Shown one piece after another: positions 44,728 through 53,428 of a stretch of 64,000 bases of DNA. The notes beneath the pieces are model-generated. The model worked only from the letters and a program-made list of their open reading frames with translations, was not told the DNA's origin and made no database searches. The stretch lies in NCBI RefSeq assembly GCF_000702065.1, contig NZ_KL370857.1, positions 59,132 to 123,131 of the forward strand, in the 5' to 3' direction. Each line of letters opens with the position of its first letter. Within the stretch, counting starts at the first letter, position 1. The position numbers and the translations under genes were made by a program. This stretch comes from Kandleria vitulina DSM 20405. GTDB taxonomy: Bacteria; Bacillota_I; Bacilli_A; Erysipelotrichales; Coprobacillaceae.

Positions 44728-44985
44728 ATGGAGTATATTATTAATTTTGATCATGTCTATACAGCCCAAGATCTACATAATGCTTTTAGAAAACTGCCTC
44801 TTCCTGACTATTATGGCAACAATCTTGATGCCTTGTATGATGTACTATGTGAAATAGGAGAACCAACAGTGTTAACAATAAAGAATGTTGAGGAATTACC
44901 TGCCTCCTATCAAGATTTAGTGATGCAGCTTTTTGAAGATGTTATGGAATCAAATAAATTGATAAATGTTAATTACATCAAGTGA
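44728..44985 (+). CDS. Barstar-family ribonuclease inhibitor
   Basis: An 85-residue protein matching barstar in length and in the interface Y-Y-G-N-N-L-D-A-L-Y-D (residues 28-38). Asp34 and Asp38 match barstar D35 and D39; Tyr37 replaces the usual Trp38. It is cytoplasmic and should bind the barnase-like product encoded 3 bp upstream. SD GAGGAG overlaps the end of the ribonuclease gene. Confidence 0.93.
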   Translation: MEYIINFDHVYTAQDLHNAFRKLPLPDYYGNNLDALYDVLCEIGEPTVLTIKNVEELPASYQDLVMQLFEDVMESNKLINVNYIK

Positions 44986-45144
44986 CAAATGTAACTAAAT
45001 TATTACGATAAAATGTACAAAAATCCCTTTTTCTTTTCATTTTATAAAAATGTCTATTTATGCGTGCATTTCTTTTATAGACGTGTTATGGTAACACCTG
45101 TAAAGAAGTTCAGACTCTCTTTATAATATTTTCGACAAACAAAA

Positions 45145-45173
45145 GGGCAGAATCCAAAAGATTCTGTCTTTTT
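45145..45173 (+). terminator. Terminator of unit 1 in the barstar-murE gap
   Basis: CAGAATC (45148-45154) / GATTCTG (45160-45166), extended by G-U pairs and followed by T5. Confidence 0.7.
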
Positions 45174-45259
45174 GTTTAAGTTAATATTGTGTACACAAAA
45201 CTTTTATATATTTACTTCAGTAAAATCAAAAAACTCCCTATTAAAATATTATCGACGCT

Positions 45260-45291
45260 GCAGTGAGTTAGAGTTCTCACTGCTTTTTTTT
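45260..45291 (+). terminator. Terminator of unit 2 in the barstar-murE gap
   Basis: GCAGTGAG (45260-45267) / CTCACTGC (45276-45283), then T8. Confidence 0.8.
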
Positions 45292-45349
45292 GACTTCACA
45301 ATTCTTCTCGTTGTATTATAATTTTGTATGAAAGAGAGGATAGACATCT

Positions 45350-46813
45350 ATGTATTCAATAAAAGAATTATTAAAAGGTGTTAACTATGAAATTATAAAA
45401 GGAGAAGAGTGCGATGTCACTGATGTCATTTATGATAATAGAAAAGTGACACCAGGATCATTGTTCGTCTGTGTAAAAGGCGTTCATTTTGATGGACATG
45501 ATGCCATCAGCGATGTCATTAAAAAAGGAGCTAAAGCTATTCTTGTAGAACGTGATGTAGAAGTAGAAGAAGATGTCACAATCATTAAGGTAGAAAGTAC
45601 AAGATATGCGATGGCATTTGTTGCTGCAAGCTATTATGGGCATCCTGCATCTTCATTGAAGGTTATTGGGATTACTGGTACAAAAGGAAAGACGACAACT
45701 TCCTATATGGTAAAATCCATTCTTGAACATGCAGGTTATAAAGTAGGATTGATTGGTACTGTGGAAACAATTATTGGAGATGTACATATTCCTTCAGTGA
45801 ATACAACACCAGAATCTTATGTATTACAGAAGACTTTTAAGGATATGGTAGAGGCTGGTATTCAAGTTGTTGTTATGGAAGTCTCTTCCCAGGCATTAAT
45901 GTTGCATAGAACACAGGGATTTACATTTGAGATTGGTATCCTTACTAATATCTCTGAAGATCATATTGGACCAAATGAACATCCTTCATTTGAACATTAT
46001 ATGCATTGTAAAGGATTATTGTTCAAGCAGTGCAAGAAGGGTATTGTCAACTGTGATGATGCACACTACAAGACTGTATTAGAAGGTCATACTTGTGAAC
46101 TAGAAACTTTTGGTTTACATGAAAATGCGGACTTGAGAGCCGAAAATCTTGATTTAATCAAGAAACCAGGGGAATTAGGTATTTCATTTGATGCGAAAGG
46201 GTTAATTGATCTTCATGTAGAAATACCAACACCAGGTAAATTCAGTGTTTATAATGCTTTAACCGCAATGGCAATCTGTGCTCACTTTAATGTCAATAAA
46301 GAAGATATGCAGGAAGCATTGCTTCATGCAAAGGCAAAAGGAAGAATTGAAATGGTCAAGGTGTCAGATGATTTCACATTAATGATTGACTATGCACATA
46401 ATGCCTTTGGCTTAGAAAGCCTTCTTACTACATTGAAAGACTATCATCCACATCGTTTAGTTGTATTATTTGGATGTGGTGGTAACCGCAGTAAATTAAG
46501 AAGATATGAGATGGGTGAAGTTTCAGGAAGATTAGCTGATTTAACAGTTATTACTTCTGATAACCCAAGAGACGAAGATCCAATGGATATTATCAAAGAT
46601 ATTGAAATTGGTATGGCTAAGACTGATGGTCAGTATGTAGAAATACCTGATCGTAGAGAAGCTATCGCTTATGTTATTGAACATGGTGAACCAGGAGATA
46701 TTATTGTTCTTGCAGGTAAAGGTCATGAAGATTATCAGGAAATTAAAGGCAAGAAGTATCCAATGGATGAGAGAGTCATTATTAGGGAATACTTAGAATC
46801 AAGACAAGGCTAG
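45350..46813 (+). CDS. murE: UDP-N-acetylmuramoyl-tripeptide synthetase MurE
   Basis: A 487-residue Mur ligase adding the third stem-peptide residue of peptidoglycan. Features: ATP loop G-T-K-G-K-T-T-T (about 112-119), N-T-T-P-E-S substrate motif, and the C-terminal D-N-P-R-D-E-D-P. The D-N-P-R form is associated with meso-diaminopimelate-adding enzymes, so this cell wall probably contains mDAP. SD GAGAGGA. It is separate from any mur/fts cluster here. Confidence 0.94.
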   Translation: MYSIKELLKGVNYEIIKGEECDVTDVIYDNRKVTPGSLFVCVKGVHFDGHDAISDVIKKGAKAILVERDVEVEEDVTIIKVESTRYAMAFVAASYYGHPASSLKVIGITGTKGKTTTSYMVKSILEHAGYKVGLIGTVETIIGDVHIPSVNTTPESYVLQKTFKDMVEAGIQVVVMEVSSQALMLHRTQGFTFEIGILTNISEDHIGPNEHPSFEHYMHCKGLLFKQCKKGIVNCDDAHYKTVLEGHTCELETFGLHENADLRAENLDLIKKPGELGISFDAKGLIDLHVEIPTPGKFSVYNALTAMAICAHFNVNKEDMQEALLHAKAKGRIEMVKVSDDFTLMIDYAHNAFGLESLLTTLKDYHPHRLVVLFGCGGNRSKLRRYEMGEVSGRLADLTVITSDNPRDEDPMDIIKDIEIGMAKTDGQYVEIPDRREAIAYVIEHGEPGDIIVLAGKGHEDYQEIKGKKYPMDERVIIREYLESRQG

Positions 46814-46832
46814 TTATCTAGTCTTGTTTTTT
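46803..46832 (+). terminator. Terminator of murE
   Basis: CAAGGCTAG / CTAGTCTTG (one G-U) with a TTAT loop and T6; it contains the murE stop codon. Confidence 0.8.
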
Positions 46833-46859
46833 GTATAATAGGGACTGAGGTGAATACGA

Positions 46860-47987
46860 GTGAGTATTAGAACTTATGAAAAATATCCATATAAGACTTC
46901 TTTTGAAGCAGAGGTCATTGAGTGTGATCAAGATCATATTATCCTTGATAATACAATCTTTTTCCCAGAAGCTGGTGGACAGTGTGCCGATCGAGGCTTT
47001 ATTGAGGGAAAGAAGGTAACTGATGTACAAGAAGAAGGAGATATGATCATTCATGAAATAAAGAATCATCCTTTTCATGTTGGAGACCATGTTCATGGTC
47101 AGATTGATTGGGATTTTCGTTTTTCAAATATGCAATGCCATAGTGGAGAACATATCTTCAGTGGTATCGTGCATAAGAAATTTGGATATGATAATGTTGG
47201 CTTTCATCTAGGAGTCCATGAAATGACAGTAGATTTCAATGGACCAATAAGTGATGAAGCATTAAAAGAAATAGAAGTAGAGGTCAATAAGGCCATCTAT
47301 CAGAATAAGACTATTACTTGTTTTTATCCTGACAGAAAGACGCTTGAAACATTGGATTATCGTTCAAAAAAAGAAATCAAGGGCGATGTGCGCCTTGTCG
47401 ATATTGAAGGATATGATCTATGTGCATGTTGCGCTCCTCATGTTAAATCAACAGGGGAAATTGGCATGATGAAGATCATCAGTCATATGAACTATAAAGG
47501 TGGCATCAGAGTCTTTTTAGAATGTGGCATAAGAGCCTTTAACTATATAAGAAAAGACTATGAAAATGCCCAGTCTCTTTATGGTATGCTTTCCGCTAAC
47601 CAGGAGTCACTTGTAAAGCATGTAAAGAACTTACAAGATAAAAACAGCAGACTTGAAAGTGAAATCAGAAAAGTGCAAAGTGATGCTCTTTCAGAAAAAA
47701 TCAGTCATTGTGAAGGAGAAAGCATTCTTCTATTTGAAGAACAGATGGAAACAGCTATTCAGCGTGAAGCTGTTAATAAGCTAAAAAAGAAAGCAACACG
47801 CTACGCTGGCGTATTTGTTGGAAATGATCAAAGAGGATATCGCTATATATTATCTTCTGCTTCATTAGATATGAAAGAATTGCTAGATAAGCTTGTAAGC
47901 CACAAAGGAAAGGGAGGAGGATCATCAGAGATGATCCAGGGTTTTATTTCTTGTAAACAAGAAGAAATAAAGACACTAATCGATTAG
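46860..47987 (+). CDS. AlaX-type alanyl-tRNA editing protein with DHHA1 domain
   Basis: A 375-residue free-standing homologue of the AlaRS editing domain that deacylates mischarged Ser-tRNA(Ala) or Gly-tRNA(Ala). Zinc motifs: H-S-G-E-H (about 93-97) and C-C-A-P-H (about 180-184, Cys/His). After a coiled-coil linker (about 245-285), a DHHA1-type domain ends in G-G-G-S-S. GTG start at 46860 with GAGG at 9 nt. It is followed 10 bp later by relQ. Confidence 0.9.
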   Translation: MSIRTYEKYPYKTSFEAEVIECDQDHIILDNTIFFPEAGGQCADRGFIEGKKVTDVQEEGDMIIHEIKNHPFHVGDHVHGQIDWDFRFSNMQCHSGEHIFSGIVHKKFGYDNVGFHLGVHEMTVDFNGPISDEALKEIEVEVNKAIYQNKTITCFYPDRKTLETLDYRSKKEIKGDVRLVDIEGYDLCACCAPHVKSTGEIGMMKIISHMNYKGGIRVFLECGIRAFNYIRKDYENAQSLYGMLSANQESLVKHVKNLQDKNSRLESEIRKVQSDALSEKISHCEGESILLFEEQMETAIQREAVNKLKKKATRYAGVFVGNDQRGYRYILSSASLDMKELLDKLVSHKGKGGGSSEMIQGFISCKQEEIKTLID

Positions 47988-47997
47988 AGGTATAAAA

Positions 47998-48666
47998 ATG
48001 ATAATTAGAGATTTAGCATTAAACAGGTTTCTTGAAACCTTCCAAGTAAAGATTGAACCAGTAGATGAACTCTTCTCATACTATCGCTGTGCTTTAATGG
48101 AAGTAGAAACAAAATTTAAGGTTCTAAATGAACAGTTTGCCTTGTTGTATGATGGAAACCCCATTGAAAGCATTAAGACAAGAATCAAGTCATATGACAG
48201 TATTTTACGTAAACTAAAAAGCAAAGGTTTTCCTTTAACTTTAAAATCAATGGAAGAGAATGTCTTTGATGTAGCAGGTGTACGTGTCATCTGTTCTTTT
48301 GAAAAAGATATCTACGTATTAGAATCATATTTTCTTTCACAAGATGACGTTGTTCTAGTAGAAAGAAAAGACTATATTAAAAATCCTAAGAAGAGCGGAT
48401 ATCGCTCTTTGCATCTTCTTATAGAAATCCCTATTTTCTTATCTACAGGAAAAAAGATGATGAAAGTAGAAGTACAGCTAAGAACTATTGCGATGGATTT
48501 TTGGGCAAGTCTTGAACATAAGCTACGCTATCATAAAGATTTAACAGATGAACAGCTCATCTTATTAAAAGATGAAATGAAAACATGTGCCACAATGTGT
48601 AAAGAACTCGATCAGCGTATGCAGTATGCTAAAGATGAAATCTTAGGCAAGGAGGATAATACATGA
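47998..48666 (+). CDS. Small alarmone synthetase (RelQ family GTP pyrophosphokinase)
   Basis: A 222-residue single-domain (p)ppGpp synthetase without the HD hydrolase or regulatory domains of Rel. Core motifs: R-I-K-S-Y-D-S-I-L-R-K-L-K (about 60-72), D-V-A-G-V-R-V-I (about 90-97), K-S-G-Y-R-S-L-H (about 131-138), and E-V-Q-L-R-T-I-A-M-D-F-W-A-S-L-E-H. SD AGAGG. Its stop overlaps the start of a histidine kinase gene by 4 bp. Confidence 0.93.
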   Translation: MIIRDLALNRFLETFQVKIEPVDELFSYYRCALMEVETKFKVLNEQFALLYDGNPIESIKTRIKSYDSILRKLKSKGFPLTLKSMEENVFDVAGVRVICSFEKDIYVLESYFLSQDDVVLVERKDYIKNPKKSGYRSLHLLIEIPIFLSTGKKMMKVEVQLRTIAMDFWASLEHKLRYHKDLTDEQLILLKDEMKTCATMCKELDQRMQYAKDEILGKEDNT

Positions 48667-50252
48667 GTTTTTTCAAGAAAAAAAGCTTTATTAGAACAAG
48701 TGTTGTACATTTCACAGTCTTCTCAGTATTAATATTAGCTGTTTTTCTGGGCTTCATGTTAATTTATGCCTACATGCTAGACATCGCCTTCACCGATATG
48801 GATGATGTCTTAAAATATAAAGATGATATCATCTCCGAACATTTTTCAAATATTCCCATTGAATCATTTAAGAAGTGTTCCTTTATTGTCTTCAATGATG
48901 ATAATGATGTCATCTATTCATCCAATGAATCCATAAAAGAGGATATCAGAGCCGTTGATCTTGAATTAATTGAAAGATACAATTCAGGATACAACTACTC
49001 CATTACTCAATATGAATCTGGAAAATATAAGAATGGATTCTATGTGCAGAAAGTCAAGAAGATCAAGGATGGAACATTGCAGTCGACAGGATATGCGATT
49101 TTAGATAATAATCTTCGTGTAGTAGAAGGTAACTTATTCAATAAGTCCTCACTTTCTCCCTATGAATTTAATTTAATAAGCGGTAAATTCATAGATAGTG
49201 AAAAAAATGAATTTACTGTTTCTAAGTATGAGTATGTCAATAAAAAAGGAAAGAGACGCGTCTTCGTGTTTATTAATCCAACATTTAAAGAAGAGGATTA
49301 TAGCAACCTAGAAGATAAGCTTCTAAGATTCATTCCTATTCCTATCTTATTGATCATCATCATTATTTTTATTCAGACAATGCTTTTTGATAGAAAGATC
49401 AAGAAGAGTATTCAGCCATTAAATAAAGCGATGCTTTCTTATTCAAAAGGAGAACCACAAAAAATAGATAAAGATGAAATGCCAAGAGAGTTCTTCTATG
49501 TCGTAGATACCTTCGAAGATTTAATGAATGAACTAGAAATAAGTGAACAGGAAAAAGAAAAAGCCAATGCTGAAAGACAGCGTGTCATCGTCGATCTTTC
49601 CCATGATCTAAAGACACCGTTGACCGTCATTCAAGGGTATGCAAAAGCATTGGCAGATCATGTCGTTCCTGAAGAAAAGCAGGAACAGTATCTTCAGACC
49701 CTAGCTGTCAAGGCCAATGCGAGTGCTAGCTTGATGGATACATTGTTTGCCTATACAAGAATGGAGCATCCTGAATATCATCTTAATTTAAGCGAAGTAG
49801 ATCTTCATGAATGGTTTAGAGACTACATCTACTCTAAAAATGAAGAAATCAGTCTTAAAGGTTTCCGTGTTGAAAAAGATATTCCTGATGATATAGAACT
49901 TGCCAAGATAGACTTGAATCTATTCCCACGTGCCTTGGATAATCTGTTAAATAATTCGTTGAAATATAATGTAGTAGGTACCAAGATCTACTATAGTGTC
50001 AATGAGAAGAATGATAAGATTACTATCATCTACGCTGATGATGGAGTAGGTATCTCTGAAGAGGTCGGAGAACGTATCTTCGATGCTTTTGTTACAACAA
50101 ATGAAGCGAGAACTTCGGGAAAAGGGACAGGACTAGGCATGAGCATTGCCAAACGTATCATTGAATTACATGGTGGTACGATAGAATTAGATTCATTAGA
50201 AGGATATAAAACAGTCTTTAAGATACAATTAAAAAGAATTTTTACAGAGTAG
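48663..50252 (+). CDS. Membrane sensor histidine kinase (no adjacent response regulator)
   Basis: A 529-residue protein. Membrane helices lie at about 15-37 and 222-242 with a roughly 185-residue extracellular sensor between them. A HAMP-like linker is followed by HisKA with His314 (S-H-D-L-K-T-P), then HATPase boxes N-N-S-L-K-Y-N, D-D-G-V-G-I and G-K-G-T-G-L-G-M. SD AAGGAGG. It is coupled to relQ by ATGA overlap. No response regulator gene flanks it. Confidence 0.92.
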   Translation: MSFFKKKSFIRTSVVHFTVFSVLILAVFLGFMLIYAYMLDIAFTDMDDVLKYKDDIISEHFSNIPIESFKKCSFIVFNDDNDVIYSSNESIKEDIRAVDLELIERYNSGYNYSITQYESGKYKNGFYVQKVKKIKDGTLQSTGYAILDNNLRVVEGNLFNKSSLSPYEFNLISGKFIDSEKNEFTVSKYEYVNKKGKRRVFVFINPTFKEEDYSNLEDKLLRFIPIPILLIIIIIFIQTMLFDRKIKKSIQPLNKAMLSYSKGEPQKIDKDEMPREFFYVVDTFEDLMNELEISEQEKEKANAERQRVIVDLSHDLKTPLTVIQGYAKALADHVVPEEKQEQYLQTLAVKANASASLMDTLFAYTRMEHPEYHLNLSEVDLHEWFRDYIYSKNEEISLKGFRVEKDIPDDIELAKIDLNLFPRALDNLLNNSLKYNVVGTKIYYSVNEKNDKITIIYADDGVGISEEVGERIFDAFVTTNEARTSGKGTGLGMSIAKRIIELHGGTIELDSLEGYKTVFKIQLKRIFTE

Positions 50253-50270
50253 CATTGCTACTCTTTTTTG
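50246..50270 (+). terminator. Terminator after the histidine kinase gene
   Basis: AGAGTAGC / GCTACTCT with an ATT loop, followed by T6; it spans the stop codon. Confidence 0.82.
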
Positions 50271-50393
50271 TTTCAATAAACGAAAATTATTTAATTTTTT
50301 TAGATATTCTATAAAAAAGTGTTGCAAAGTTCTTGAAATTCGATAGAATGTATCTATAATTAAAGTATCAAATCAGAAAAAGAGGGGATAGTT

Positions 50394-51542
50394 ATGAGAT
50401 TTAAAAAATTATGTGCATTTGCTGCAGTGGCAGCAATGCTTGTGGGGTGTTCAAGTACAAACCAGACAAAGACTACTGTAAAGAATCCAATCTTTGGTTT
50501 TATTGGTCCATTGACTGGTGATGCATCTCAGTATGGAACAGCTGTTAAGAATGCATTGGAATTAGCAGTTGAAAAGTATAACAAAGAAAATGGTACTAAG
50601 ATTACTATTAAGGCTTATGATGATAAAGCTGATGCAACTGAAGCGGTCAATGCTTACAACAAGCTTGTCGATGATGACAATGTAACAGCAGTTCTTTCAC
50701 CAGTTACTACTGCTTCATGTTTAGCCGTTGCTAATGCTTCAAAAGCGAAGTCTACTCCAATTCTTACACCATCAGGTACAGGAGATAACATTACTATTGA
50801 TTCATCTACAAAGAAAGCTTATAAGAATGTATTTAGAATCTGTACAAACGATTCATATGCTGGTACTTATTTAGCTAAACTTTGTAATACTAAATTTAAC
50901 TTTAGAAAAGTTGCAATTCTTTATAACAAAGAATTAGACTACTCTGCAGGTCTTGATGCTTCATTTGAAAAAGAAGCTAAAAACCAGAATGTTAATGTTG
51001 TTTATAGTGGAGCATACAATGCCAATACTAAAGATTTCTCTACTTTCATTTCTAAGATCAAAGCTAGTGGATGTGATTCAGTTTATCTTCCAGATTACTA
51101 TGAATCAGTTGTTACTATTACAAAACAGTTAAGAGATGCTGGTATTAACGTTCCACTATTTGGTGGAGATGGATGGGATGGTATCCTTGGAGTTAAAGGT
51201 GTAAATGCTAAAAACTTCGAAAATACTTACTATGTATCAGGATTTAATAAAGATGCAACTTCTGGTCCAGCAAAAGCATTTATCGATGCTTATCAGAAGA
51301 AGTATAATACAATGCCTAACATGTTTGCTGCAATGGAATATGATGCTGTAACTGTTATGATGAAAGCAATCAATGCTGCTAAATCTACTGATCCAGATAA
51401 GATCAATGAACAGCTTGCTAAAATCACTGTTACAAATGATGAAGCAGCATGTGGTGGATTCAAATACAATGAGTATCATGATCCACAGAAGGAAATGGTT
51501 ACCGTAACAGTTAAGAATGGAAAGTATGTCACTGTTTCATAA
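50394..51542 (+). CDS. livJ: Branched-chain amino acid ABC transporter, substrate-binding lipoprotein (LivJ)
   Basis: A 382-residue periplasmic-type binding protein. The signal ends with lipobox L-V-G-C (Cys19), so it is lipid-anchored. The mature part has the type I fold of LivJ/Leu-Ile-Val-binding proteins (F-I-G-P-L-T-G-D-A near residue 36; G-G-D-G-W-D-G near 258). SD GAGGGG. First gene of the liv operon. A hairpin before livH could allow more LivJ than the membrane parts. Confidence 0.94.
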   Translation: MRFKKLCAFAAVAAMLVGCSSTNQTKTTVKNPIFGFIGPLTGDASQYGTAVKNALELAVEKYNKENGTKITIKAYDDKADATEAVNAYNKLVDDDNVTAVLSPVTTASCLAVANASKAKSTPILTPSGTGDNITIDSSTKKAYKNVFRICTNDSYAGTYLAKLCNTKFNFRKVAILYNKELDYSAGLDASFEKEAKNQNVNVVYSGAYNANTKDFSTFISKIKASGCDSVYLPDYYESVVTITKQLRDAGINVPLFGGDGWDGILGVKGVNAKNFENTYYVSGFNKDATSGPAKAFIDAYQKKYNTMPNMFAAMEYDAVTVMMKAINAAKSTDPDKINEQLAKITVTNDEAACGGFKYNEYHDPQKEMVTVTVKNGKYVTVS

Positions 51543-51550
51543 GGAAGTAT

Positions 51551-51578
51551 GATTAGGGAGAGCATATACTCTCCCTTT
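51551..51578 (+). terminator. Hairpin between livJ and livH (probable attenuator)
   Basis: AGGGAGAG (51555-51562) / CTCTCCCT (51569-51576) with a 6-nt loop but a weak T tail (TTTAG), so termination may be partial. Confidence 0.6.
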
Positions 51579-51601
51579 AGTATTATTGAAAGGAGTTCTC
51601 T

Positions 51602-52477
51602 ATGGATTTTATTAATCAGATTATCAATGGATTATCAACCGGTAGTATGTATGCACTGGTTGCAATTGGATATACAATGGTATACGGCATTGGGAAGATG
51701 ATCAACTTCGCTCATGGTGAAATCATCATGGCCTCTTCTTATTTTGCACTAGTAGGTATCTCAAGTTTAGGATTACCTCCTGTTGCAGCAATCGCTCTTT
51801 CTGTTGTATTGACTGCCGCATTAGGTGTTATTACTGAAAAGGTAGCTTATAAGCCACTACGTGGTAAAGGATCATTGGAAGTACTGATCACAGCTATCGG
51901 TGTTTCTTATTTATTACAGAATGTTTTCTACTTGATCTTTACATCATCAGGAAAAACATTCCCTGATATCATGCCACAAGGTTCATTCCATCTTGGTGGT
52001 TTGCATATCACATATATCACATTAATTACATTAATTATTTCAGGTGTCTGTACTGGCGTATTGTTATTCTTTATTCATAAGACAAAAATGGGGAAAGCAA
52101 TGCGTGCCGTTTCAGAAGATGCTGGAGCAGCACAGCTTATGGGAATCAATGTTTCTTCAACTATCTCTTTAGCTTTTGCGATTGGTTCTGGATTAGGTGC
52201 TGTAGCAGGTGTCATCTATGGGGCAAAGTTCTCGCTTATTAATCCATATATTGGTGCAATGCTAGGAATTAAGGCCTTCATTGCGGCAGTACTTGGAGGA
52301 ATTGGCAGCATTCCTGGTGCCATGGTCGGTGGACTTATGATCGGGGTTGCTGAATCATTGACTATCTCATATATCTCATCAGATTTCTCTGATGCTATTG
52401 TATTTGGTATTTTGATTCTTATTTTATTGATTAAACCAGCTGGTTTATTTGGAAAGAACGTAAGAGAGAAGGTATAG
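51602..52477 (+). CDS. livH: Branched-chain amino acid ABC permease (LivH)
   Basis: A 291-residue permease with about eight helices. N-terminal L-S-T-G-S-M-Y-A-L-V-A-I-G-Y-T-M-V-Y-G-I and late A-A-V-L-G-G-I-G-S-I-P-G-A-M-V-G-G are LivH signatures. SD AAAGGAG. It is followed 3 bp later by livM. Confidence 0.95.
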   Translation: MDFINQIINGLSTGSMYALVAIGYTMVYGIGKMINFAHGEIIMASSYFALVGISSLGLPPVAAIALSVVLTAALGVITEKVAYKPLRGKGSLEVLITAIGVSYLLQNVFYLIFTSSGKTFPDIMPQGSFHLGGLHITYITLITLIISGVCTGVLLFFIHKTKMGKAMRAVSEDAGAAQLMGINVSSTISLAFAIGSGLGAVAGVIYGAKFSLINPYIGAMLGIKAFIAAVLGGIGSIPGAMVGGLMIGVAESLTISYISSDFSDAIVFGILILILLIKPAGLFGKNVREKV

Positions 52478-52480
52478 CGT

Positions 52481-53428
52481 ATGAAAAAGAAGTTAGTAAA
52501 ATCGCTTATTTTAGCCCTTCTTATGGCGGCGATTCCATATATTGTATTAACATTGCTGATGTCACTTGGCATCTTAAATAGTTTCTGGTCAGGTATTATT
52601 ATGCTTTGCGGTATTAATATTGTACTGGCTGTATCATTGAACTTAGCTACTGGCTACTTAGGTCAGTTGACATTAGGACACGCCGGATTCATGGCTGTAG
52701 GTGCTTATGTTTCAGCTATTTTAAGTATCTATTATCAGTGGCCATTCTTATTGACACTTCTTATCGGTGCTCTTGCAGCAGCACTCATCGGTATTGTCGT
52801 AGGTGTTCCTTCTTTAAGATTAAAAGGTGATTATCTTTGTATCATCACTTTAGCATTCAATGAAATCATTCGTGTTATCATTGTTAACTTGAAGATCACT
52901 AATGGTTCAAGAGGGTTAATTGGTACACCTCATGAAACAAACTTTACTTTTGTTTACTTGATTGCTGCATTAACAATTTTTGTAGTTTACAGTATCGTTC
53001 ATTCTCGTCATGGACGTGCAATCATCTCAGTAAAAGAAGATGAAACAGCTTCAGAATTATCAGGTATCAACATTACTTACTATAAAATCTTAGCCTTCGT
53101 TATTTCTGCATTCTTTGCGGGAGCAGCAGGGGCACTTTATTCACATTACATTCCAGTTCTTGTTCCTAAATATTTCGATTATAACAAATCAGTAGAAATC
53201 CTTGTTATGGTCGTATTAGGCGGAATGGGAAGCTTGCCAGGTTCAATTATTGCGGCTATCGCCTTAACAGTTGTTCCTTCATTATTAATCAGCTTCTCTA
53301 ACTATCGTATGTTAATTTATGCAATCGTATTAATTGCAGCAATGTTACTTAAACATAGTGATGCAGGTATTGCATTAAAACGTATGATTCCATTCTTGAA
53401 TAAGAAAGGGAAGGAGGAGTCACTATGA
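52481..53428 (+). CDS. livM: Branched-chain amino acid ABC permease (LivM)
   Basis: A 315-residue permease with about nine helices. L-N-L-A-T-G-Y-L-G-Q-L-T-L-G-H-A-G-F (about 55-72) and V-L-G-G-M-G-S-L-P-G-S-I (about 245-256) mark LivM. Heterodimer partner of LivH. It overlaps livG by 4 bp. Confidence 0.95.
   Translation: MKKKLVKSLILALLMAAIPYIVLTLLMSLGILNSFWSGIIMLCGINIVLAVSLNLATGYLGQLTLGHAGFMAVGAYVSAILSIYYQWPFLLTLLIGALAAALIGIVVGVPSLRLKGDYLCIITLAFNEIIRVIIVNLKITNGSRGLIGTPHETNFTFVYLIAALTIFVVYSIVHSRHGRAIISVKEDETASELSGINITYYKILAFVISAFFAGAAGALYSHYIPVLVPKYFDYNKSVEILVMVVLGGMGSLPGSIIAAIALTVVPSLLISFSNYRMLIYAIVLIAAMLLKHSDAGIALKRMIPFLNKKGKEESL

Larger units (their letters stand above)
44986..45349 (+). 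other. Intergenic gap with two terminator units and murE promoter
   Basis: No gene over 15 codons. It holds a small hairpin (GTGTTA/TAACAC, about 45084-45098), a 23-nt motif at 45114-45136 followed by terminator 45145-45173, and a related motif at 45233-45256 followed by terminator 45260-45291. The two motifs are near-identical (about 20 of 24 positions). Then a promoter for murE follows: TTCACA (45295-45300), TATAAT (45317-45322). The motif-terminator units could be short RNAs or parts of a repeated element. Confidence 0.5.

Noticed and set aside
44314-44985. Barnase/barstar as a polymorphic toxin-immunity module
   Set aside because: The ribonuclease has only a signal peptide and catalytic domain, with no delivery or repeat domain and no toxin cassette fragments nearby.
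48663-50252. Classical two-component pair
   Set aside because: No response regulator gene flanks the kinase; the neighbours are relQ and livJ.
52216-52572. 118-codon antisense frame over livH/livM
   Set aside because: A shadow of two clear permease genes.
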